Below are positions 7,452 to 13,835 of a DNA stretch of 19,192 bases, one piece after another. Under the pieces are notes generated by a model, which was given only the letters and a program-made list of their open reading frames with translations, did no database searches and had not been told where the DNA came from. The DNA lies in NCBI GenBank assembly GCA_959026535.1, contig CAUFMB010000041.1, positions 1 through 19,192 of the forward strand, read 5' to 3'. A program made the position numbers and the translations under genes. The stretch comes from an uncultured Collinsella sp. Its GTDB lineage: Bacteria > Actinomycetota > Coriobacteriia > Coriobacteriales > Coriobacteriaceae. The stretch's first letter is position 1. Each line of letters opens with the position of its first letter.

Positions 7452-8291
7452 ATGTATAAGATCCTGGAGAAGACGCAGTTCTCGGAGAAGGTGTTCAAGT
7501 TCCGCATCGAGGCGCCCGCAATCGCCAAGCATGCGCACGCTGGACAGTTCCTCATGGTTCGCGCCAACGAGACGGGCGAGCGCGTCCCGTTTACCCTGGC
7601 CGGCTGGAACGGTGACGAGGGCTGGGTCGAGTTCATCTTCATGGTGATCGGCAAGACCACCGAGATGCTTTCCACCTACGAGGCCGGCGAGTCGCTGCGC
7701 GACGTCGTGGGCCCGCTGGGCGTTCCCACCGAGATGGCCGAGGGCCCCTGTGCCGTCATTGGCGGCGGCGTCGGCCTGGCAATTGCCTTCCCGGTCGCCA
7801 AGCACCTGGTCGAGACCGGTCATGAGGTCCACGCCATCATGGGCGCCCGCACCAAAGACCTCCTGCTCATGGAAGACCAGTTCCGCGAGCTCCTCGACGA
7901 GGACCACATCCACATCACCACTGACGACGGCTCCTACGGCGAGCAGGGCGTTGTCACCGCTCCGCTGGAGCGCCTGCTGCAGGACAAGGCCGTGAGCCAG
8001 GTCTTCTGCGTCGGTCCCGTTCCGATGATGAAGTTCTCGACCCTCACCGCCCAGAAGTACGACACCCCCATCACCGCGTCGCTCAACCCCATCATGGTTG
8101 ACGGCACCGGTATGTGCGGCTGCTGCCGCGTCGAGGTGGGCGGCGTGACCAAGTTCGCTTGCGTCGACGGCCCCGACTTCGATGCCACCCTGGTCGACTG
8201 GGATGACCTTCGTGCCCGCCAGGCCGCTTACCGTTCCGAAGAGGGCGAGTCCCTCAAGGCCTATGAGGAAAAGAGCTGCGCATGCCACTAG
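7452..8291 (+). CDS. nfnA: NfnA: small FAD/[2Fe-2S] subunit of ferredoxin-NAD(P) oxidoreductase
   Basis: The 279-residue product is a DHODB/ferredoxin-NADP reductase-like protein with an FAD domain (ERVPFTLAGW, 43-52), a nucleotide-binding segment CAVIGGGVGLA (100-110) and VFCVGPVPMM (184-193). The C-terminal [2Fe-2S] region reads DGTGMCGCCRVEV...FACVDGP, with Cys222, Cys225 and Cys237 and a nearby Asp. That pattern fits Nfn small subunits, whose cluster has three Cys and one Asp ligand. With NfnB it couples NADH and reduced ferredoxin to NADP+ by flavin-based electron bifurcation. The start follows AGAGGGG by a few bases. The stop overlaps the nfnB start by ten bases, a sign of co-translation. 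A sulfide-dehydrogenase-type annotation is the alternative; the partner gene favours Nfn. Confidence 0.88.
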   Translation: MYKILEKTQFSEKVFKFRIEAPAIAKHAHAGQFLMVRANETGERVPFTLAGWNGDEGWVEFIFMVIGKTTEMLSTYEAGESLRDVVGPLGVPTEMAEGPCAVIGGGVGLAIAFPVAKHLVETGHEVHAIMGARTKDLLLMEDQFRELLDEDHIHITTDDGSYGEQGVVTAPLERLLQDKAVSQVFCVGPVPMMKFSTLTAQKYDTPITASLNPIMVDGTGMCGCCRVEVGGVTKFACVDGPDFDATLVDWDDLRARQAAYRSEEGESLKAYEEKSCACH

Positions 8292-9691
8292 TTAACGGTC
8301 GTTTCGTTGCCGATATGAAGTCGCCCCGCACCCCCGATAACGAGGAGCCGGCTGCCGAGCGCGCCTGCGACTTCCGCCCCGTCGACAAGGGCTTCACCGA
8401 GGAGATGGCGCTGGCCGAGGCCGAGCGCTGCCTCAACTGCAAGAAGCCGTTCTGTGTTGAGGGCTGCCCCGTCAACATCAACATTCCCCGTTTTATCGAG
8501 CAGATCCGCGCGAAGGACTTCGGCGGCGCCCTCGATACCATCCGCGAGGACTCCATGCTTCCCGCTATCTGCGGCCGCGTCTGCCCGCAGGAGAACCAGT
8601 GCGAGGGCAAGTGCATCCGTGGTAAGAAGTCCGAGCCCGTGGCCATCGGCCAGCTCGAGCGCTTCCTGGGTGATCGCCCCGAGCTCGCCTCCACGCCCAA
8701 GATGGCCCCCAAGAACGGCAAGAAGGTCGCCGTTGTCGGCTCCGGCCCGTCCGGCATCACCTGCGCCGGCGAGCTCGCCCGTAACGGCTTTGACGTCACC
8801 GTCTTCGAGGCATTCTTTACCGGCGGCGGCGTGCTGGTCTACGGCATCCCCGAGTTCCGTCTGCCCAAGGCAGTCGTCAAGCGCGAGATTGACGGCCTGG
8901 AGGACATGGGCGTCAAGTTTGAGTACAACTCCGTCGTGGGCAACATGGCCACGGCCGAGGAGCTGTTCGAGCAGGGCTTCGACGCCATCTACGTGGCGAC
9001 TGGCGCCGGCCTGCCCAAGTTCCTCAACGTCCCCGGCGAGAACCTGCCCAACGTCTTCTTCGCGAACGAGTACCTCACCCGCGTGAACCTGATGAAGGCC
9101 AACAAGTTCCCCGAGTACGACACCCCCACCAAGCACGGCAAGAACGTCGTCGTCTTTGGTGGCGGCAACGTGGCTATGGACGCCGTCCGTACCGCCAAGC
9201 GCCTGGGCGCCGAGCACGCCATCATCGCCTACCGTCGTACCGAGGACGAGATGCCCTGCCGTCGCGCCGAGCTGCACCATGCCAAGGCCGAGGGCGTCGA
9301 GGTTCTGCCGCTCGTCTCCCCGCTCGAGTTTGTCGCTGGCGAGGACGGCTCCGTGTGCGCCGTCAAGGTCCAGAAGATGGAGCTCGGCGAGCCCGACGAG
9401 TCCGGCCGCCGGCGCCCGGTGCCCATCGAGGGCGCCATCGAGGAGATCCCCTGCGACGTCGCGATCTCGGCTATCGGCACCAACGCCAACCCCTTCGCTG
9501 CCAAGATCGGCGGCAAGATGGAGCTCAACAAGTGGGGCTACATCGTCGCCGACGAGGAGACCGGCCAGACCACCGATCCCCGCATCTGGGCCGGCGGCGA
9601 CATCGTCACCGGTGCCGCTACGGTCATTCTGGCGATGGGCGCCGGCAAGAAGGCCGCCGCTTCGATCACCAAGAGCCTGCTGGGCGAGTAA
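8282..9691 (+). CDS. nfnB: NfnB: large subunit, glutamate-synthase-small-chain-like flavoprotein
   Basis: This 469-residue protein belongs to the family annotated as NADPH-dependent glutamate synthase small chain (gltA/gltD). The N-terminal double [4Fe-4S] domain has Cys50, 53, 58, 62 (CLNCKKPFCVEGC) and Cys97, 101, 107, 111 (CGRVCPQENQCEGKC). The FAD site VVGSGPSG is at 151-158 and the NADPH site VFGGGNVAMDA at 291-301, followed by YRRTEDEMPCRR; the C-terminal GGDIVTGAATV (438-448) contacts FAD. No glutamate synthase large subunit lies nearby and nfnA overlaps it, so bifurcating transhydrogenase is the better reading than glutamate synthesis. It is the last gene of the operon, ending in a terminator. 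Confidence 0.9.
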   Translation: MPLVNGRFVADMKSPRTPDNEEPAAERACDFRPVDKGFTEEMALAEAERCLNCKKPFCVEGCPVNINIPRFIEQIRAKDFGGALDTIREDSMLPAICGRVCPQENQCEGKCIRGKKSEPVAIGQLERFLGDRPELASTPKMAPKNGKKVAVVGSGPSGITCAGELARNGFDVTVFEAFFTGGGVLVYGIPEFRLPKAVVKREIDGLEDMGVKFEYNSVVGNMATAEELFEQGFDAIYVATGAGLPKFLNVPGENLPNVFFANEYLTRVNLMKANKFPEYDTPTKHGKNVVVFGGGNVAMDAVRTAKRLGAEHAIIAYRRTEDEMPCRRAELHHAKAEGVEVLPLVSPLEFVAGEDGSVCAVKVQKMELGEPDESGRRRPVPIEGAIEEIPCDVAISAIGTNANPFAAKIGGKMELNKWGYIVADEETGQTTDPRIWAGGDIVTGAATVILAMGAGKKAAASITKSLLGE

Positions 9692-9719
9692 TCACCTGCA
9701 GCGCTAGCCACCAAACGGC

Positions 9720-9759
9720 AAAGTCCCCGTCGAGCACGCGCCCGGCGGGGACTTTTTCT
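9720..9759 (+). terminator. Intrinsic terminator after nfnB
   Basis: 9720-9732 pairs with 9743-9755 (13 bp with one G-U) around a 10-nt loop, followed by TTTCT. It starts 28 bp after the nfnB stop. Confidence 0.88.
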
Positions 9760-9773
9760 ATACCGGCCGCCAG

Positions 9774-9808
9774 ACCACCACGATGGGGACAGGCACCTTT
9801 ATGGTGGT
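9774..9808. repeat. CCACC/GGTGG hairpin with GGGGACAGGCACC loop (copy 1)
   Basis: ACCACCA (9774-9780) pairs with TGGTGGT (9802-9808); the 21-nt loop holds GGGGACAGGCACC. The same family recurs at 12067-12101 and, in altered form, at 13676-13708 and 15092-15132. Here the arms are short and the rest of the palindrome has decayed. With the terminator before it and the 55-bp units after it, it fills the 393-bp gap 9692-10084 between convergent genes. Confidence 0.6.
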
Positions 9809-9831
9809 TTGGGGCCTGGTCGATCGTTTTG

Positions 9832-9886
9832 TCTCGATCTGTAACAGTTAGGACCTGTTGAGCCTCGTAGTTGTTACAGATCAAGA
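9832..9886 (+). repeat. 55-bp unit, array copy 1 (15-bp arms, 25-bp core)
   Basis: The left arm TCTCGATCTGTAACA (9832-9846) and the right arm (9872-9886) are inverted, with one mismatch. The core of 25 bp starts GTTAGGACC. All four units of the window share the arms, the 55-bp length and a TAG at core positions 3-5, but differ in the rest of the core. Confidence 0.85.
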
Positions 9887-9911
9887 TATTGTGCGAACAT
9901 CCGCCTGTTTA

Positions 9912-9966
9912 TCTCAATCTGTAACAGTTAGAGACCAAATTCCCCGCTACGTGTTACAGATCGAGA
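9912..9966 (+). repeat. 55-bp unit, array copy 2
   Basis: The left arm TCTCAATCTGTAACA (9912-9926) and the right arm TGTTACAGATCGAGA (9952-9966) enclose a 25-bp core beginning GTTAGAGACC. It follows copy 1 after a 25-bp linker, so the arms keep a strict 40-bp rhythm. Confidence 0.85.
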
Positions 9967-9992
9967 CGTTAGGTTGGCGGCCATTCGGTTCA

Positions 9993-10047
9993 TCTCAATC
10001 TGTAACATCTAGAGCCGTTTTGGGCAGTTTGGTGTTACAGATCGAGA
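9993..10047 (+). repeat. 55-bp unit, array copy 3
   Basis: The left arm TCTCAATCTGTAACA (9993-10007) and the right arm TGTTACAGATCGAGA (10033-10047) enclose a 25-bp core beginning TCTAGAGCC. The linker from copy 2 is 26 bp. It is the first structure downstream of the minus-strand surface-protein gene, whose stop is at 10085. Confidence 0.85.
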
Positions 10048-10084
10048 TTTTACTGAGGCCGAGAACGAGAGCCGTCACCCAGCT

Positions 10085-12040
10085 CTAATGCTTGCGGCGC
10101 TTGGTCGCGGCGAGGCCGGCGGCGGCTACGGTTGCGCCGGCGATGCCTAGGGCGGCGACCGTCATCGCGGTGGTATCCCCCGTGGTAGCCAGGACAGCAT
10201 CGGACTTTTTGGACGGCGTGGTTTTCTCAACCGTCTTGGTCATGGCGGTTGTCGCGACCGGCTTTGTCGCGGGCTTCACCCCAGGCTGCGGCGTCGGCTT
10301 GGGATCCGGCGTAGGCTGCGGATCGGGAGTCGGCGTGGCTTCAGGCGTAAAGGTCAGATCGGTGTTGAGCCACAGGGTGTAGATCCAGCCGCTGTCCTCA
10401 TCGGATACGCTATCCGCGACCTGGTAGCCGCACTCCTGGCCGTTGATCACCAGCTTGGTGTCGGGCGTAAAGTAGAAGCCGCGCGCGGACTTGAGGTAGA
10501 TGCCGTAGCGATAGGTCACGCCAGGCTTAAAGACGTCGATGTGATTCGTGATGTTCTGATCCCAGAAATCCACGGAGTTCACTTCGCTGCCGTCGCTACC
10601 CGTCCAGAACTCACACTGAGGAAGGGAGTTGGAGCCCGTCGGAACATTCGCCGTAAAGACCGGCCTGTCGCCCGCCTTGAAGGTGGTCGTGGCGCCGTTG
10701 ATCTCAATAACGTCGATGGCACGCCATTCGTCGATTGGTTGCTCACACAGCATATTGTCAGCATTAGGCGCAAAGACGCCGTTGACGGTCTTAATGTGGT
10801 GTACCCAATGACCGTTGACGTTCATATTGCAGTCATCAGCCACGGTATTGTCGCCCATGAGCCTCAGCTCAACGGAATACATGTAGAACTTGCCCTCTTC
10901 GAAGCGCTCGATCCTCCTCGCGCCCGTCGGATACTTAGCGGGGTCGGAATACCAGAAGGCAACGGGCGTAAGCTCCGCAGGGTCACTGCCATCCATCTCT
11001 TCCCAGCACTCATAGGCGATCTCATACTTGTCGGCATCGGCGGCAGGAATCGTCGCGGTCGCACGCGGCGCCTCGCCGGGCGCATAGTCGGTTTTCACGT
11101 CGTTGACGTTCAAATTCTCGAGGGCTTCGTTTTCTGACGCAACGAGCGTAATTTCGCTATTGATGGCGTAGCGGAGGTAATAATCGTACCTGGTTTCGTT
11201 GAGGATAGTCGAGCTGCCTTCATAGTCAGTTCCGGTATACTCCAGTGCCGCGCCAATATAGAGAGCCTCATTGCGCGTGAGTCGATACGAGCCGCCTGCC
11301 GTGCTACCCGTAAAGGTCAGCGTCAGCCTCATGTGATCGCCAACAGGCTCAAAGCGGGCCGTCACATCGGACATAGATGCGTCCTGGACTTCAGCCAGGG
11401 TGCCCGAAGCAGCATCGGCCCGGTAGTACTTGGTTTCGACAAGTTCGCAGAGCGGCTCATCCGGCATGCCGCCCTCAACATCGGAAAAATCATAGGTATA
11501 CGACTGGCCCTTTTCGAGTGTGACATTGCCCGGAAGCGCGCAGTCCGTATAGTGGGGGACCACGGTCGTGTTGACCTTAACGCCGCTCCCGCCTGTCACA
11601 TCGGTCACGCCACAGGGCATGATGGCGTTGTTTGCCGACGAGCTGTCGATGCCCCCAAGAGAGCCATCTTGGTTGGCAGCAACCGTATCGTTCACCGTTG
11701 CCGCTGATGCGTCCTGCTGATCTTGCTGAGCTTCTGCCGTGGACGGTGCAGCCGGATCCGCGTCAGTCATCGGCGCAGCCGGAGTCACCGGTACCGGCGC
11801 CGGAGCCGCCGTATCCCCCGCAACCGTCGGCGTTACCGGAGCCTCGGCAACCTCATCCGTCCCAGCGGCGGGATTGGCGCATTCCGTCGCCAGCGCCACG
11901 CTCGGCAGCAGCAACTGGCCAACCATAAGCGCACACGCGCCGGCGCAAGCTATTTTGGCACCCACACAACGCCAGGTACCATGAACCAGCGAGCAGGTGC
12001 ACTCACGCTGAGTTTGCTTATCGAAGTGGCTTCCGTACAT
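10085..12040 (-). CDS. Sortase-anchored surface protein with LATTG motif
   Basis: The 651-residue secreted protein has a long signal region with a hydrophobic core (IACAGACALMVGQLLLPSVALA). A low-complexity Ala/Pro/Thr/Asp stretch follows, then a large unrecognised extracellular part rich in Thr, Asp and Tyr. A Pro-rich wall-spanning segment (TPTPDPQPTPDPKPTPQP) precedes the C-terminal sorting signal: LATTG at 617-621, a hydrophobic helix and the basic end KRRKH. LATTG is a variant of LPXTG, with Ala in place of Pro. ATG 12040 is chosen because AGGAGG stands just upstream; the in-frame start at 12076 lacks one. Cys residues are frequent in the N-terminal half. The gene is divergent from the membrane LuxR regulator, which may control it. 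The function of the extracellular domain (adhesin, binding protein or other) is unknown. Confidence 0.85.
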   Translation of the reverse strand: MYGSHFDKQTQRECTCSLVHGTWRCVGAKIACAGACALMVGQLLLPSVALATECANPAAGTDEVAEAPVTPTVAGDTAAPAPVPVTPAAPMTDADPAAPSTAEAQQDQQDASAATVNDTVAANQDGSLGGIDSSSANNAIMPCGVTDVTGGSGVKVNTTVVPHYTDCALPGNVTLEKGQSYTYDFSDVEGGMPDEPLCELVETKYYRADAASGTLAEVQDASMSDVTARFEPVGDHMRLTLTFTGSTAGGSYRLTRNEALYIGAALEYTGTDYEGSSTILNETRYDYYLRYAINSEITLVASENEALENLNVNDVKTDYAPGEAPRATATIPAADADKYEIAYECWEEMDGSDPAELTPVAFWYSDPAKYPTGARRIERFEEGKFYMYSVELRLMGDNTVADDCNMNVNGHWVHHIKTVNGVFAPNADNMLCEQPIDEWRAIDVIEINGATTTFKAGDRPVFTANVPTGSNSLPQCEFWTGSDGSEVNSVDFWDQNITNHIDVFKPGVTYRYGIYLKSARGFYFTPDTKLVINGQECGYQVADSVSDEDSGWIYTLWLNTDLTFTPEATPTPDPQPTPDPKPTPQPGVKPATKPVATTAMTKTVEKTTPSKKSDAVLATTGDTTAMTVAALGIAGATVAAAGLAATKRRKH

Positions 12041-12066
12041 AACGGCCTCCTTGGTCGAAGGACTAC

Positions 12067-12101
12067 ACCACCACAAAGGTGCCTGTCCCCTTTGTGGTGG
12101 T
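12067..12101. repeat. CCACCACAAAG hairpin with GTGCCTGTCCC loop (copy 2)
   Basis: ACCACCACAAAG (12067-12078) pairs perfectly with CTTTGTGGTGGT (12090-12101) around an 11-nt loop. It lies 27 bp upstream of the surface-protein start codon, so it would fold in the 5' leader of that mRNA. It is the most complete member of the hairpin family. Confidence 0.75.
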
Positions 12102-12141
12102 CCTGTACCACCAAGGTGCGACCAGCGATTCCATATGCCTA

Positions 12142-12159
12142 GGTTCGTAGATACGAACC
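12142..12159. promoter_or_regulatory. Operator-like palindrome between surface protein and luxR gene
   Basis: GGTTCGTAGATACGAACC is a perfect 8-bp inverted repeat with a 2-bp spacer. It lies in the 226-bp divergent intergenic region, 102 bp from the surface-protein start and 108 bp from the regulator start. On the minus strand its TTCGTA could overlap a -35 region. Size and symmetry fit a dimeric helix-turn-helix regulator; the neighbouring LuxR-type protein is the obvious candidate. Confidence 0.6.
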
Positions 12160-12223
12160 CCTATTGCTACCTGCGGTTTAATCCAATATGACTTCGCCAT
12201 CGCTACACTCGTCCCAGGGACGC

Positions 12224-12229
12224 TACAAT
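12224..12229 (+). promoter_or_regulatory. Candidate -10 box of the LuxR-type gene
   Basis: TACAAT lies 37 bp before the TTG start codon. A convincing -35 hexamer is not seen. Weak call. Confidence 0.35.
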
Positions 12230-12266
12230 CGAGGACACGATCATTCGTCCACCCAAAGGACCGTCC

Positions 12267-13670
12267 TTGAACCTGAGCAGGCCTAAAATCAACGCGCTTC
12301 TGGCACTCGCGCTCTTCACCTTCGCCTTCCTTGCCGCCGAGTTTCGCTTCGACGTCAACGTCGGGCTGCTCGCCGGTGCCGAACGCGTTGTGATCGCACA
12401 GGGCTTTATTCTGGGCGCCAGCGTGATCGGCTTTATCGGATACGCGCCGCTGTTCGGGCTCGCACAGCGCAAAGGCCACTCACTGGCAGCCGCCAACACC
12501 GCTGTTCCCATCGCCATCCTGGGATTGACCCAGATCCAGTCCCCCACGGGTCCGCTTGCCCTCGAGATTCTGGGCTGCGTGGCCTTCTTTGGACTCGGCC
12601 TGCTGGGTGCCGCCGCTCACCACGCCTTTTCGTTGGCATTCCAGGATGACCCCAAGCTCGCCACCGGTGCGGGGGCGGCCTATGCCGCGGGCATCCTGAT
12701 GCAGTTCGCCATCAACCTGCTCGATTGCGGCGGTATCGCAGAGCTCATCGTCCTTGGCACAGCGACGATCATTATCTCCGCCCTCAGCGCCACCACCCAA
12801 GAGGCAAACGAGGGCCCCAGCCCCATCATCAATCCCTTTGCCGAGCCCTCGCACGCTCTCGCCAAGCAGGCGTGCTGGAGTATCGCGCTCGTCATGATTC
12901 TCGCCTGCCTGTTCTCGACGCTCGATAACGTCGTCACGTTCTCCAACGCCCACGGCACCATCGCCGTACAGACCTGGCCGCGCCTCTTTTTGGCGGCGAG
13001 CGGTCTCGTCGCCGGTATCGTCTTTGATCTTGCCGAGCGTCGCTACATGGGCCTCATCATGCTCGGCATCGCCGTGCTCTCGACCATTTCCATCCTGACC
13101 GTGGAGGCCGGCGCCGATCCCAACCTGGGCCTTGTCGTCTTTTACCTAAGCTCGGGCTTTTTTGTCACGTTCTTTACCGCCACGTTTACGCAGCTGGCGC
13201 CGAGCATGCACACGCCCGCACTGTGGGCTGGCATGGGCCGCGCCGCCAACAACGTGTGCGCGTTCACTACGTCGGGCATCTCGCTGGCACTTGTGACCTC
13301 GGGCAATGTCGTCCTCATCATGATCGGCGCGCTCATTTTGCTCGTCGCCGCCTGCGCGGCATTCGTGGCAGCCGGCCTGTTCCGCCTACCCCAAACCGAG
13401 CAGGAGCGCGAGCGCGAGCAACTGGCAGAAGAAGCACTCGCCGCCCCCACCATCGAGGAGCAGCGCCAGGCCTTCATCGCCAACCACGGTCTCACCCCGC
13501 GCGAAGTCGATGTGCTCATAGCCGTGACCCAGGACGAACGTCCGCTCAAGCAAATCGCCGAGGAACTCGGCATCTCGATGCGCATGGTACAGCGCCACCT
13601 GAGTTCTATCTACCAAAAGACCGACACGCAGACGCGCGCCGGTCTCGCCAAAGCCTTCCCCTCTGCCTAA
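12267..13670 (+). CDS. LuxR-family regulator with polytopic membrane N-terminus
   Basis: The 467-residue protein consists of about 12 hydrophobic segments (residues about 8-375) followed by an acidic/basic linker (QEREREQLAEEA) and a C-terminal LuxR-type helix-turn-helix. That domain starts at NHGLTPREVDVLIAV and has the recognition region KQIAEELGISMRMVQRHLSSIYQK. Membrane-embedded LuxR regulators of this form are abundant in Coriobacteriia and usually control adjacent genes. The start is TTG 12267 with AAAGGA six bases upstream. The gene is divergent from the LATTG surface protein, with a perfect palindrome between them. I infer that it senses something at or in the membrane and controls that gene or itself; the ligand is unknown. 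Confidence 0.9.
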   Translation: MNLSRPKINALLALALFTFAFLAAEFRFDVNVGLLAGAERVVIAQGFILGASVIGFIGYAPLFGLAQRKGHSLAAANTAVPIAILGLTQIQSPTGPLALEILGCVAFFGLGLLGAAAHHAFSLAFQDDPKLATGAGAAYAAGILMQFAINLLDCGGIAELIVLGTATIIISALSATTQEANEGPSPIINPFAEPSHALAKQACWSIALVMILACLFSTLDNVVTFSNAHGTIAVQTWPRLFLAASGLVAGIVFDLAERRYMGLIMLGIAVLSTISILTVEAGADPNLGLVVFYLSSGFFVTFFTATFTQLAPSMHTPALWAGMGRAANNVCAFTTSGISLALVTSGNVVLIMIGALILLVAACAAFVAAGLFRLPQTEQEREREQLAEEALAAPTIEEQRQAFIANHGLTPREVDVLIAVTQDERPLKQIAEELGISMRMVQRHLSSIYQKTDTQTRAGLAKAFPSA

Positions 13671-13675
13671 AACAA

Positions 13676-13708
13676 AAACCACCACAAAGGCCCCCTTTGC
13701 GGTGGTTT
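13676..13708. terminator. Bidirectional hairpin terminator between luxR-type gene and ATPase (copy 3 of hairpin family)
   Basis: 13676-13690 pairs with 13694-13708 over 15 bp with one A-C mismatch. The stem is the CCACCACAAAGG sequence of the hairpin family, but the loop is reduced to CCC. It starts six bases after the luxR-type stop. Read on the minus strand the stem is followed by a TTTTTGTTTT tail, so it would stop transcription from the ATPase side too. Confidence 0.75.
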
Positions 13709-13739
13709 GAGCGGAGCAGAAGGCCACTCTGCCAGTTTG

Positions 13740-13794
13740 TCTCAGTCTGTAACAGATAGGCCCCTAAAAGCAGGCTTATTGTTACAGATCGAGA
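13740..13794 (+). repeat. 55-bp unit, solitary copy 4
   Basis: The left arm TCTCAGTCTGTAACA (13740-13754) and the right arm TGTTACAGATCGAGA (13780-13794) enclose a 25-bp core beginning GATAGGCCCC. It stands alone between convergent genes, 31 bp after a CCACC/GGTGG hairpin, the same order and orientation as at 9774-9886. Confidence 0.85.
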
Positions 13795-13835
13795 CAGTAA
13801 AGGGACACGAAGCGATCCTTCGCAGCAACGACCCT

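Noticed and set aside
8282..9691. Glutamate synthase small subunit (gltD) acting in glutamate synthesis
   Set aside because: No large subunit is nearby, and the ten-base overlap with an NfnA-type gene points to the Nfn complex.
9832..9886. Integron attC-type recombination site
   Set aside because: Length and inverted arms are suggestive, but the RYYYAAC/GTTRRRY core boxes do not fit the arms, and no integrase or cassette genes are present.
9832..10047. A CRISPR array
   Set aside because: Repeats are only 15 bp, alternate in orientation and form 55-bp inverted units; no cas gene is in the window, and a solitary unit exists elsewhere.
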